DNA of 64,000 nucleotides from JAUWVG01 sp964633715 (GTDB lineage: Bacteria > Acidobacteriota > Aminicenantia > Aminicenantales > Aminicenantaceae): contig CAZWHQ010000005.1 in the NCBI GenBank assembly GCA_964633715.1, positions 51,961-115,960 of the forward strand. The letters run 5' to 3'. A program made the translations under genes and the position numbers. Below, piece by piece: positions 42,477 to 51,510 of the stretch; positions within the stretch are counted from its first letter, which is position 1; each line of letters opens with the position of its first letter. A model generated the notes under the pieces. The model searched no databases. It had not been told where the DNA came from and was given only the letters and a program-made list of their open reading frames with translations.

Positions 42477-43061
42477 TTAACGACAGCGCTGCCAATCCGA
42501 ATTACTATAGAAAAACTCGAGTTCTTTCCAAAGATCTTTCATGTCACATGTCATGATAACCATGTCCTGGGTTTTACCGGCCCGATCACGGACATAGTCA
42601 GGGATGATAATTTCTTCATGGAAATCCAGTTTTCGTAATATTTTTCGGGGAGCGGTTTGAGGTCTCATGAACTTGACGACAATTTTTTTCACATTTTTCC
42701 CGGCAGCGATAAAATAGAGCTCCCTCATTAAAATCATACCCAATCCCTTTCTTCGATGCTCTCTTGAAACGATCACCCGCAGTTCTCCTTGATGCTTCCG
42801 CCATTCTTCTTGGGGAAGTTCGAGGGATCCTTCTCCGATAATTTGACTGTCTTTTAGGGCAACAATCCTGGTGAAATGACCGGTTCTTATTAATTTGATC
42901 CTTTGCTCGACAACATGTTTGTCCATCACATTCACTCGCAGATACTTTCTGTCCAACTCAGGAAGGGAGCGATAAAATTCCATAAGTTTATCGAGATCAT
43001 CACGTGTTAAATTCTTGATCTCAATTTTGGTGCTATCTTTTAAGGTCTCCTTTTTTTTCAT
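42477..43061 (-). CDS. GNAT-family N-acetyltransferase
   Basis: A protein of 194 aa from ATG 43061, which has AAAGGAGGAAA upstream; an ATG at 43127 adds a non-conserved leader. The acetyl-CoA-binding motif A is present as LRVIVSREHRRKGLGMILMREL (R/Q-x-x-G-x-G/A, here RRKGLG). The N-terminal block LTRDDLDKLMEFYRSLPELDRKYLR resembles the protein-acetylating or small-molecule GNATs related to the Pat GNAT domain. The substrate is not known. It has its own promoter with a long leader. Confidence 0.85.
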   Translation of the reverse strand: MKKKETLKDSTKIEIKNLTRDDLDKLMEFYRSLPELDRKYLRVNVMDKHVVEQRIKLIRTGHFTRIVALKDSQIIGEGSLELPQEEWRKHQGELRVIVSREHRRKGLGMILMRELYFIAAGKNVKKIVVKFMRPQTAPRKILRKLDFHEEIIIPDYVRDRAGKTQDMVIMTCDMKDLWKELEFFYSNSDWQRCR

Positions 43062-43183
43062 TATGAAATTTCCTCCTTTTTTATGAATGGACTCTCCGCC
43101 ATGGATAACATAAAAGGCTCTGGACAAAAAGGCACACTTTAATCTCTCCTTCCTGAAAATAGTGGGCTTATCCCGGCAATAAT

Positions 43184-43212
43184 AACTTAAGGCTGCATTA
43201 GAATTTTGTCAA
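43184..43212 (-). promoter_or_regulatory. Candidate sigma70 promoter of the GNAT gene
   Basis: Minus strand: TTGACA (43212-43207), a 17-nt spacer and TAAGTT (43189-43184). The leader to the ATG at 43061 would be about 115 nt. Confidence 0.4.
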
Positions 43213-43335
43213 TTTATTATACGGTTCAGTAACAGATGGAAAAATGGATGTGGACGTGTAAGACGTAATTTGGATACCACCTAAGACGGTATTTTTAGTT
43301 TGTAAAAAGGCTGGGGAGTTCTACAAGATTTCTTT

Positions 43336-44202
43336 TCAGCGGAAATAGATGAAAGAAACAGCAACACCCAAGTCTCTCTCGTCTAAGGATTCCGGAAAGA
43401 TATTGGCCGGAATAAATGTTTTATCCGTCTCTATGGATAGATAGAATTCATCTTTATCCCCAAGCATTTCCTTCTTTATATTGTAGGATTTCTCAAAAAT
43501 ATCCCTCTCGGGAGTAAACTCATCAAGGATCAGATCATTGATCTTGAAGATGAGTGTTTGTACGGGAATTGCATTTGGATTTACACCGCCCTTGATGATC
43601 AGAAGAGCATCTCTAAAGGGATTATCGATGATACATCTGGCCTTCTGAGTTGTCCATCTCCACTGCTGGAGATAAGCCTCTGGATTGATTTCCAGGTCAT
43701 ACCAACCCTCTTCATAAATTATCTCAGGTGTATCCGGCGGTGGTGGGTAAACTTCTAGTTTTTCGACCAGTATTTCCAGATCGGATTCATCCGGATTTTC
43801 AGAGCGAGAAGAAAATCCAGCCGATAACTTCAAGGTTTCATCTCCCTTGAAGTTCGGATCAAACTCATCGATGAACGAGGGAATATAAATTGTTCTTGTG
43901 TAGGTGTATTCGGCATTCGGTTCCCATTGGGATGTGGGAACTTCGGGAACATGGTCATCTTGAAAAAGAAGTTCTTTCTTGTGCCAAAAATTGACAAACA
44001 CATCAAAATCTTGGCCCATTTTCAAAAATTCGCCGTTGGTCTTCCATATGTACTGCACATCTGTAACCAGTCTATCCGATAAACTTTCTTCAGAAAAAGT
44101 GATTTCAAGTTCTAAACCATTAATGGCCGCACTCTTCTTGCAACTAAACGAAGAAACTGAAACCATTAGAATGAATAAGACAATCGAAACTTTTCTCAAC
44201 AT
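43336..44202 (-). CDS. Lipoprotein of unknown function
   Basis: A protein of 288 aa from ATG 44202 with GAGGAGG upstream. The lipobox is SSFSC (Cys about 21). The mature part is beta-rich with two similar halves, each with a YIWKTNGEF- or WYDLEINPEAY-type strand and a DEFTPERDIFEKSY-type loop. The first half resembles an Ig-like sandwich. It is probably periplasmic, attached to a membrane. No catalytic motif is recognised and no neighbour suggests a role. Confidence 0.65.
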   Translation of the reverse strand: MLRKVSIVLFILMVSVSSFSCKKSAAINGLELEITFSEESLSDRLVTDVQYIWKTNGEFLKMGQDFDVFVNFWHKKELLFQDDHVPEVPTSQWEPNAEYTYTRTIYIPSFIDEFDPNFKGDETLKLSAGFSSRSENPDESDLEILVEKLEVYPPPPDTPEIIYEEGWYDLEINPEAYLQQWRWTTQKARCIIDNPFRDALLIIKGGVNPNAIPVQTLIFKINDLILDEFTPERDIFEKSYNIKKEMLGDKDEFYLSIETDKTFIPANIFPESLDERDLGVAVSFIYFR

Positions 44203-44341
44203 TATTATCCTCCTCAATAGGAAAACACGCAATATTATAAAGAAACCTTAATCTTATGTAAAGATGACACCTTGGATCGCGAATAGGGGGGGCGAATTTC
44301 AAGACGGAGGGAGATTTTTTTACGTAATTCAATAGGCTTCC

Positions 44342-44370
44342 TTGCAAAGACGTATTAACTGACCTATTCT
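44342..44370 (+). promoter_or_regulatory. Sigma70-like promoter, near-leaderless
   Basis: TTGCAA (44342-44347), a 17-nt spacer and TATTCT (44365-44370); the ATG at 44381 follows after 10 nt and has no SD. Confidence 0.45.
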
Positions 44371-44380
44371 AAGATTTCAG

Positions 44381-46225
44381 ATGATTTTTCAAAAACCACA
44401 GATAGTCATTGTATCCCTCCTAGTGCTTTTAGTTTCCAGTATTTTGGTTTTCAATTTAATGGACTTTAGCCTGGAGTCACCAAGAGTCCCTCTATGGGAT
44501 ATGGCTGAGCACGGAGTCGACGGCGTGAGACTTGCACAGTCAGCGAAAAATCTGGATGTTCTCAATTTTTTTAGCCATGTCAACAGCATGAGCCTCTGGC
44601 CACCTGCTTTCCCTCTTATGGAATGCCCCATCTTCCTGGTGTTTGGTTATGACTACACTGTAGCAAGAGGATTTATCAGCATTCTGTTTGCACTCTGCAT
44701 TTTTGCAATTTTTTTGGTTGGTTTGGAACTGGACAGCTCGAGGGGGGTTTTATTAGGGGCCCTGGCTGCTGCCTTAATGTCTATCAGCCCTTTGTACCAC
44801 TTATTTGGGACTCTGGTGATGCTTGAAATTCCCGGGACACTGCTGCTTCTTCTTGCCGCATTAAGCTACATAAGATACTTAAAAACCGACACAAAAAAAG
44901 ATTTAAAACTTTTTTGCCTGACTACAGTCGTTTTGTTTTTCTGCAAGTATAACTATGGATTGATGTGGATTTTGCCTGTTGGCCTAAATGAGATTTGGAG
45001 AGCAGCTCCATCGCTAAATGCCTTAAAAACCGGTCTTTCGAAACTCATTCAGTTTGGAAAAAGCAGGCCATTGTTTTCTGTTTTCCTGATCCTTTATATG
45101 AGTTTTCTTCTAGGCATTGTTATTTCAGGAGGCTGGATTTGGAATATTGCAGGACAAAGAATTAGCATCACTTCGGTCGGGAATCCGATTTACTTTTTTT
45201 TCTGTTTTCTTTTTCTTCTGTTTCTGATTAAACCGAAAAAATATCTTGTTTTGGCAAGAAAGACCTGGAGAAAGACGGAACAAAAATTCCGCATGATTTT
45301 TCTTTTTGTTTGTATTCCCATTTTTATTTGGATGTTGGTGCCTTCTCATATGAAAGGATTTGTCAGTTTTTTAGAGAACAGATCTTCAGAACTTCCCTTT
45401 TTTAGTGCAGATAATTTATTATTCTACCCTCAAGCTTTTATTAAGCAGTATTCGCCTTCTTTTGTGGTCGGTTTGATAGTTTTTGTTTTAGGTTTTTTCC
45501 CAATATTTTTCCTGCGCAGACATTCTTCGACCAGTCGAGTTGTCTACCTGGCTATTACTGTCGGTTTGCTTTTTTCTTTATTTCATCCCTACAAGCTAGC
45601 TCGGTTTATTTTTACGGTGGCCCCTTTTCTCTGGTTATCCTGTGCCCAAACCATTACCTATTTTTTTGGATTCTTATTTCGTCGAAACAAATCAACCGTT
45701 GCTGCTAAGGTCAGACTTATCTTTGTGTTTGTTTGTTTGAGCTTGGCCTTATATTTTGGATACCAAAAACAGCGGCTGCAATCTGACTTCAATACGAACA
45801 CAGTTTCAGCCAATGTCCGGCCCATTTTAAATACCCTAACCAAATTTGCACAACGTTCAAAGGGAACGGTAATACTTGGTTTATGGGATCGTCTGAGTCC
45901 AGGATTGGTGGAGTGGCACTGCCGCCTTCAAATACCGGGTATCGAAGCGGACAAAATCCCTAAGAGCCCTCAGAAATATTCCCGAACACTCACCCCTTCC
46001 CCACTTTTGGATAATCTGTTCGAGAACCAGAACATCGAAAGGATAATTTTTCTTGGCCTGGATAACAGCAACACACTTTGGTCTAAAGCATTCTTTTCGG
46101 AAAATAATTGGCTCCCTCCAGTTAAAAACGCCATCAAAACTGATTCAAGGTTTTTTCAAGAGGAAGAACTTCTCTTTCCAAAATCAGGATACAGATTAAC
46201 GCTCTATCGGAAATCCGCTAAATAA
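44381..46225 (+). CDS. GT-C (PMT/ArnT-like) glycosyltransferase
   Basis: A protein of 614 aa with about twelve membrane segments and a soluble C-terminal domain of about 130 residues. The first periplasmic loop carries the acidic motif LWDMAEHGVDGVRLA (Asp about 40), which corresponds to the catalytic region of GT39/GT83-type enzymes. A KYNYGL motif follows helix 6, as in relatives. Such enzymes move a sugar from a polyprenyl carrier to a lipid or protein on the outer face of the inner membrane. The acceptor is unknown. It is convergent with the ceramide-synthase-like gene. Confidence 0.75.
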   Translation: MIFQKPQIVIVSLLVLLVSSILVFNLMDFSLESPRVPLWDMAEHGVDGVRLAQSAKNLDVLNFFSHVNSMSLWPPAFPLMECPIFLVFGYDYTVARGFISILFALCIFAIFLVGLELDSSRGVLLGALAAALMSISPLYHLFGTLVMLEIPGTLLLLLAALSYIRYLKTDTKKDLKLFCLTTVVLFFCKYNYGLMWILPVGLNEIWRAAPSLNALKTGLSKLIQFGKSRPLFSVFLILYMSFLLGIVISGGWIWNIAGQRISITSVGNPIYFFFCFLFLLFLIKPKKYLVLARKTWRKTEQKFRMIFLFVCIPIFIWMLVPSHMKGFVSFLENRSSELPFFSADNLLFYPQAFIKQYSPSFVVGLIVFVLGFFPIFFLRRHSSTSRVVYLAITVGLLFSLFHPYKLARFIFTVAPFLWLSCAQTITYFFGFLFRRNKSTVAAKVRLIFVFVCLSLALYFGYQKQRLQSDFNTNTVSANVRPILNTLTKFAQRSKGTVILGLWDRLSPGLVEWHCRLQIPGIEADKIPKSPQKYSRTLTPSPLLDNLFENQNIERIIFLGLDNSNTLWSKAFFSENNWLPPVKNAIKTDSRFFQEEELLFPKSGYRLTLYRKSAK

Positions 46226-46342
46226 AGGACAGCCAAAACGTTTCTTTAGCAGTTAAAAAAGTTTGAAATTTTGATAACTGGGAGTAAAGAACACTTAACA
46301 TCTCCCTAACCAGGAGTAAAGGAATATTTCAAGAGAAAACGA

Positions 46343-47470
46343 TTACTGGGCAAGATGTTTTATATAAATTCTCTTTCTCTTGTGCTGTCTGGCATCATAA
46401 TATCTCCAGAAATTCTGAACACTTATATTTTCTTCCATCTCGGCATTGGATTCAGCAATACGGATGCCTTTTTTTATGCAGGTTTTCGTCAGATCTGTCA
46501 TAAAAATCGCATTGATCCCCTTATTCTGATAATCAGGGTGAACTCCAACAAGAATGATATCGACACAATCGGGTTTTTTATATGCTTTGAGAAGGGAGAT
46601 AAAGCCAAATGGAAACAACCGGCCTCGAGCTTTTTGAAAAGCTCGGGAGAGAGAAGGAGAAGAGATTTGGAAACCAACAACTGTGTCATTTTCTCCAATC
46701 ACAATCGATATGTATTCCGGTCGAACAAATGAGACAAATTTTTTGATTAAGAGATCAACTTGTTTTTCCGTCAGCGGCACAAAACCAAAGAGAGGGCTGT
46801 AGGCTGCATTGATGACATCGAACACTTGGGTTGCATAGGGAAGAATCTCTTTCATTGAGGTGGACTTGAGGAGCTTAACTTTCATCCTTTTTTGTATGAC
46901 ATTGTTGAGACGGACAGCTTTTTCCGGGACTGATTCAGGTGTTTTCACTTCATATTCAACATAATCGACTTCTTTGACATAGCCCAATTTTTCCAAATGA
47001 TTTTGATAGTACTCAAAATTATAGGCAGAGAGAAACGTCGGCAGTTCATCAAAACCCTCTATCAGAATTCCTTGATGTTCGAAAGTCGTGAAACCCATTG
47101 GGCCCAAGAGAGCGTCCATTCCTTTAGACAGAGCCCAAGATTCAACCTTATCTAACAACGCCGACGAAACCTTTTCATCATCGATAAAATCAAGCCAACA
47201 GAATCTGGCATATTTTTTCTTCCACAATTCAACAAAACGCCGGTTGATAATACCGGCAATTCTTCCCACAATTTTTCCATTTTCATAAGCCAGATAATAG
47301 ACCGCTTCACAGTGTTCAAAAGATGGATTTATATCAGATCTAAGAGTGTGGAAATCTTCCTTTATTAAAGGGGGGATCCAGTATTTATTGTTTTTATACA
47401 GTGAAAACGGAAAGAGGATAAACTTTTTGAGATCCTTGAGGCTCTGCGCTTCTCTAATTTCAACTGTCAT
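46343..47470 (-). CDS. Large GNAT-like protein, candidate bacterial ceramide synthase
   Basis: A protein of 375 aa. The N-terminal pattern FILFPFSLYKNNKYWIPPL followed by NPSFEHCEAVYYLAYENGKIVGRIAGIIN, then GPMGFTTFEHQGILIEGFDE and YYQNHLEKLGYVKEVDYVEYEV, is that of the long GNAT-like proteins (YghO-like) which include the Caulobacter bacterial ceramide synthase as I remember it. A C-terminal GNAT core contains VGVHPDYQNKGINAIF. If correct it N-acylates 3-ketosphinganine made by the SPT at 2.0 kb. GAGG lies before the ATG. It is 24 bp behind abfD. No direct family search could be made. Confidence 0.65.
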   Translation of the reverse strand: MTVEIREAQSLKDLKKFILFPFSLYKNNKYWIPPLIKEDFHTLRSDINPSFEHCEAVYYLAYENGKIVGRIAGIINRRFVELWKKKYARFCWLDFIDDEKVSSALLDKVESWALSKGMDALLGPMGFTTFEHQGILIEGFDELPTFLSAYNFEYYQNHLEKLGYVKEVDYVEYEVKTPESVPEKAVRLNNVIQKRMKVKLLKSTSMKEILPYATQVFDVINAAYSPLFGFVPLTEKQVDLLIKKFVSFVRPEYISIVIGENDTVVGFQISSPSLSRAFQKARGRLFPFGFISLLKAYKKPDCVDIILVGVHPDYQNKGINAIFMTDLTKTCIKKGIRIAESNAEMEENISVQNFWRYYDARQHKRKRIYIKHLAQ

Positions 47471-47494
47471 GATTGGTCCTCAGCAGGAGGATAT

Positions 47495-48964
47495 TTATTT
47501 TTCCAGGACAATTTTCTTCACCATTTTTTTGCACTGGGATATCCTTCTTAAACTGTTCCCGTAAATAGCGACTTTTTCAGCCTCTTCATTTCCTCCGCCG
47601 TGTTTGGATCCAAACTGCAGCAGTCCTCCTTCATTTGAGGCAGAAAAAACCCGAATCCATTCATTGAGCTTATAATGATCTTCGGCAGAAATTCCTTTTT
47701 TCCTGGCAAAAAGTGGTTTAACATGGGACCCATATTCTTCACTACTGAGAAGTTCTGGATAGGGAAGATTTGTTGGCAAATTTCCGGACATATCTTGAAG
47801 AATGCTGATGGCTTTAGGGAAATTTTCACTGGCTGTGTATTTTCCCATATTGGAGTAAACCGGATCAGGAAAGATAGCTCCACTCTCAGTAATTTGGGCT
47901 GCCGCAATTGCGGATTTGGCCATTGCGCTCACGATGATCGACTGCTTGTAGATCTCCAATATTTTATTAGAGGTATTACTTAAGAAATATTCTCCCTTGG
48001 TTCCATTGTATTCCGAGATCAACATTGCAGTTCCTGTTAAGAGATCGTAAATTGCCGGTTTGCAGGCCAAATAAGAAAACCTATGCAAAGTGGCAAATAA
48101 ATTAGCGAAGGTCGCCGCAAACTTATGTTCTCCGCAAAGGAATATTCTTTCTTTTGGGATGAAGACATTATTGAATACAATCATTCCCTCTTTATTTAAA
48201 TATTTTTTTCCATGAGCCGGGCAAAATTCCCCACATAGAGAATTAATCTCTGGACCCAGGACATATCTCTCAATCCCCTCTGCATCACCTGGGATGGCAA
48301 AAGCAACGGCACAGTCTTTGTCACTTTCTGCATACTGAAGTCCGGGAAGCACAATAATCTCTTCCGCATATAAACTCATCGTGATCGGACTTTTAATGCC
48401 GCTGACATAGATCCCATCCTCTGTTTCTTTCACGATATGGACATAGCTGTTCTTTTCTTCCTGCTGTGAAGGGGGTAAGCTTCTATCACCCTTGGCATCT
48501 GTCACCGCCGCAGCCGGGGCAATATCATTATCCTGGATATAACGAAGATACTTGAGCAGACGCTCGTGGTAATTCGTTTTAGATTTATTGCTCTTGTCTA
48601 ATTGAACGGTACCGATAAACAATGCCCACAAAGCATCGCCGCCAACACATCTTTGCGCACAGGCCACTTCTGTTGAAAGCGTGTATATCATTCTCAGTCG
48701 AGCGGTAAGCTCTTCTTTTGTTTGAGGGATATTATTGAAACGGTTGATAATTTTTCCGTTTAGAGGTGATTCAATAGTCATTAGATCTTTGGTTTTCGGA
48801 TCTTGTGCATAGTCATAACTTAATGAGACAACATTCATTCCTTTTTGAATATCTTCATCTTCATATGGCTTTTCAAGGAGCTTATCCTTGATAATGTTCG
48901 GCTTCATCGCTTTAAGCGAATCTTCATACTCCTTCGATGTCTTTAAAATTTCCTTTTTATCCAT
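47495..48964 (-). CDS. abfD: 4-Hydroxybutyryl-CoA dehydratase / vinylacetyl-CoA isomerase
   Basis: A protein of 489 aa from ATG 48964 with GGAG 8 nt upstream. The four cluster ligands known from the Clostridium aminobutyricum enzyme are in place: Cys102 and Cys106 (ACAQRC), His294 and Cys301 (LHRFSYLAC), spaced as in that protein (99/103/292/299). It uses a [4Fe-4S] cluster and FAD to dehydrate 4-hydroxybutyryl-CoA to crotonyl-CoA, as in 4-aminobutyrate fermentation or autotrophic cycles, and is oxygen-sensitive. This supports an anaerobic life. The CoA transferase and reductase genes are not in the window. Confidence 0.88.
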   Translation of the reverse strand: MDKKEILKTSKEYEDSLKAMKPNIIKDKLLEKPYEDEDIQKGMNVVSLSYDYAQDPKTKDLMTIESPLNGKIINRFNNIPQTKEELTARLRMIYTLSTEVACAQRCVGGDALWALFIGTVQLDKSNKSKTNYHERLLKYLRYIQDNDIAPAAAVTDAKGDRSLPPSQQEEKNSYVHIVKETEDGIYVSGIKSPITMSLYAEEIIVLPGLQYAESDKDCAVAFAIPGDAEGIERYVLGPEINSLCGEFCPAHGKKYLNKEGMIVFNNVFIPKERIFLCGEHKFAATFANLFATLHRFSYLACKPAIYDLLTGTAMLISEYNGTKGEYFLSNTSNKILEIYKQSIIVSAMAKSAIAAAQITESGAIFPDPVYSNMGKYTASENFPKAISILQDMSGNLPTNLPYPELLSSEEYGSHVKPLFARKKGISAEDHYKLNEWIRVFSASNEGGLLQFGSKHGGGNEEAEKVAIYGNSLRRISQCKKMVKKIVLEK

Positions 48965-49087
48965 ACATGAGCTCCAATTATTTGATTTCAGGAGAAGAGA
49001 TTGTATGCACAACTCCTGATAGAAAGATTTAAAAATAACAATAGCACAACCTAAAGGATAGTTCAATATTGGGCATGTCAGATTCGA

Positions 49088-51481
49088 CTAGGTCCTTAGA
49101 TTAAAAAGCAGATAGAGACCTATTAATCCGAAAAAGAGATTGGGCACCCAGGCAGCCAGGAAGGGGCTCAGGAAATGGATGTACCCAAGGCTCCTAAAAA
49201 TCCCCATGGCCCCCCAATAGATCATGGCAAATAAAAGACTCAGGCCAACGCCTACAAGAGTCCCTCTTTTTCCCATAGAAAAAGCGAAAGGAATCCCAAG
49301 GAGTGTCATAACAAGACCGGCAAGAGGAAAAGACACTTTATAGTTCAAATCCACTTTGTAACGGACGGTTTCAAATCCCTTCTCTTCAATGTTATCAATA
49401 TATCTTGACAGCTCTCCATAGTTCAGCTGCTCTGAATCTTTCCAGTCTTTTACAAAAAAACTCTGATCCTCAACGTCAAGAAGCTCAAGTGTCTCCTTGC
49501 GTTCAAAATGAATGGGCTTGTTATCCTCAAAATCCCTGAACCAGCAGTTAGTCAGGAGAAGTTTTCCTTCTTGAAAATATCCTTTTTCCGCAAAATACCT
49601 TTTCTCTAACGACCAGGAGTCCGGCTCAAACTCATATATAGAGAGATCACTGAATGCAGGAACATAGGGATCAAAATGTTTGTAATAGTAGATGCGGTTC
49701 CGCTCTCTTCCCATAACCCACCTCTGGTCCAGCTGATTGTAGCTTCGAGGTGTGATATCAATGATTTCATTCCATTTTTCCTCGGCTTTTTTATTCGTGT
49801 AGGGGGATATGTATTCTTGAATATAAAAGGACATTGCACAGACAAAAAACGAGAGAACAACGATGGGTGCAATAATGCGGTAAACACTCATCCCGCAGGC
49901 TTTCATTGCTGTGATCTCATTGGTTTTAGTCAGGAACCCTAAACAAAGAAGAGAGGAAGCCATGGCACAGATAGGAAGCGTGTAGTTGATAAATTCTGGA
50001 ATTCTGTACCATAAATACGTCAAGAATTGGCTGATAGTCTTGTTGTGAGCATAAATTTCATCGACCTGCTCAAAAAAAGTGATGATGATAAAAACAGCAA
50101 TCAGGCTGAAAAAAATCAATAAAAAAATGGATGCGAATTTTTTGATGATATAACGGTCTAAAATATTCGGAAAACGCAGAAGATATCGTGTACTCTTCCG
50201 GCTCAGGGGTTTGGCTTTCTGGCTCACCAGCTTCTCTTTTTTCTTTAAAAAAGAAAAGGAGAAAGGCCTTCGAATCGATTCCTTTCTTGATAAATAAAAG
50301 ATGAATACTCCCCCCCCGATTACAAAAAAAATGTTCGGAGCCCACATTCCAAGTACGGCAGAGATTTTCCCATCCCTGGCCATCTGCTCTCCAGCTGTGA
50401 TCAGGACATAATAGATGATGATGACCCCGATGCTGATCGTAAAACCGCTCGTTCGCCCTCCTTTTTTTGTGGAGGCTCCAAGCGGTAACGCGAGAAGAGC
50501 AAAAATAAAACAGGCAAAAGGAATTGCAATCTTTTTATGGATCTCGATCTTGTGTCGCGTTTGAATATTTTTTTTCTGCAAATACCCGATACTTTTGGTT
50601 TCATTCGGACCAAACTGGTTCAATTCTTCCTGAATCACTCGGACATCGGCACGCAATTCCTCAATGTCTTTTTCCCGGACATTTTTTATCTCGGAAAATT
50701 CCTGAAAAAAACTGCCCACCTCAACACTCTTCTGAAGGTCCTTAAACTTAATAACTGTATATTTTCCTTCCGGTTTGGATAAAACAAAGGAATGCTGCAC
50801 ACCATCAGACAGCTCGAGATATGCACTTTTTTGTTCGGGATAGAAAACGATTTTTCCTGTTTTTGCATAAATGAATAGGGGTTTTTCCGGCGGATCATTA
50901 AAATACACAATGATATTCTTCCAGACATTGTCCTGTGTGACATCTTGGACAAAGAGCATGGTGTTGGGGATGGTTTCATTAAACTCTCGCGGATTAATAT
51001 TGAGCTGGACATTGCTCAATACAGAATTATAAAAAGTCTGGATCCATTTATAATTGGAATGCGGAGCTATATAGAGGGACATGTAAGATGTGAGAATCCA
51101 TATGCAGAAGGCAAAAACAAGCAGCGGCCGAACCATCCTTTTATAGCTGATTCCCAATGTTTTCAGGGCTGTGATCTCGATATCTGAGGACATCCGGCTC
51201 AATCCCGACAGGATGCCCAAAAGAACACTCATTGGAAGTGAAAAAGCCAACATGGCAGGAATGAGATAGATGAGCAGAACAAGGACAACCTGGAGAGAAA
51301 GCTCATTCTCTACCAGCAATTCGGCCATGAACAGAATTTGATTCATCAGAAGAACAAAGGTGTATGCGAGGAGGCCCACTATAAATGGTGAGGAAATCTC
51401 TTTGAATATGTAACGGTCGAAGAGTTTAAACACGTCACAATTAATACCATAGAAAAGAATTTTTAAAAAGTGATATAACAC
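49088..51481 (-). CDS. LptF-LptG fusion, lipopolysaccharide export permease
   Basis: Two YjgP/YjgQ domains in one chain of up to 797 aa: the first about 17-390 (FDRYIFKEISSPFIVGLL start) and the second about 430-797 (LDRYIIKKFASIFLLIFF start). Each has the N-terminal helices, a periplasmic beta-jellyroll and C-terminal helices. The conserved MSSDIEITALKTLGIS and TKTNEITAMKACGMS coupling motifs occur once in each half. LptF and LptG form the permease of the LptB2FG exporter that extracts lipopolysaccharide. Most bacteria have two genes. The start is either GTG 51481 (AAGG upstream) or GTG 51433, which fits the family N-terminus better. Confidence 0.88.
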   Translation of the reverse strand: MLYHFLKILFYGINCDVFKLFDRYIFKEISSPFIVGLLAYTFVLLMNQILFMAELLVENELSLQVVLVLLIYLIPAMLAFSLPMSVLLGILSGLSRMSSDIEITALKTLGISYKRMVRPLLVFAFCIWILTSYMSLYIAPHSNYKWIQTFYNSVLSNVQLNINPREFNETIPNTMLFVQDVTQDNVWKNIIVYFNDPPEKPLFIYAKTGKIVFYPEQKSAYLELSDGVQHSFVLSKPEGKYTVIKFKDLQKSVEVGSFFQEFSEIKNVREKDIEELRADVRVIQEELNQFGPNETKSIGYLQKKNIQTRHKIEIHKKIAIPFACFIFALLALPLGASTKKGGRTSGFTISIGVIIIYYVLITAGEQMARDGKISAVLGMWAPNIFFVIGGGVFIFYLSRKESIRRPFSFSFLKKKEKLVSQKAKPLSRKSTRYLLRFPNILDRYIIKKFASIFLLIFFSLIAVFIIITFFEQVDEIYAHNKTISQFLTYLWYRIPEFINYTLPICAMASSLLCLGFLTKTNEITAMKACGMSVYRIIAPIVVLSFFVCAMSFYIQEYISPYTNKKAEEKWNEIIDITPRSYNQLDQRWVMGRERNRIYYYKHFDPYVPAFSDLSIYEFEPDSWSLEKRYFAEKGYFQEGKLLLTNCWFRDFEDNKPIHFERKETLELLDVEDQSFFVKDWKDSEQLNYGELSRYIDNIEEKGFETVRYKVDLNYKVSFPLAGLVMTLLGIPFAFSMGKRGTLVGVGLSLLFAMIYWGAMGIFRSLGYIHFLSPFLAAWVPNLFFGLIGLYLLFNLRT

Positions 51482-51510
51482 TTGACCTTGTTTTTAAATT
51501 GGTGTACAAA

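Noticed and set aside
46285..46340. Two copies of GGAGTAAAG in the gap between convergent genes
   Set aside because: Too short and too isolated to call a repeat family.
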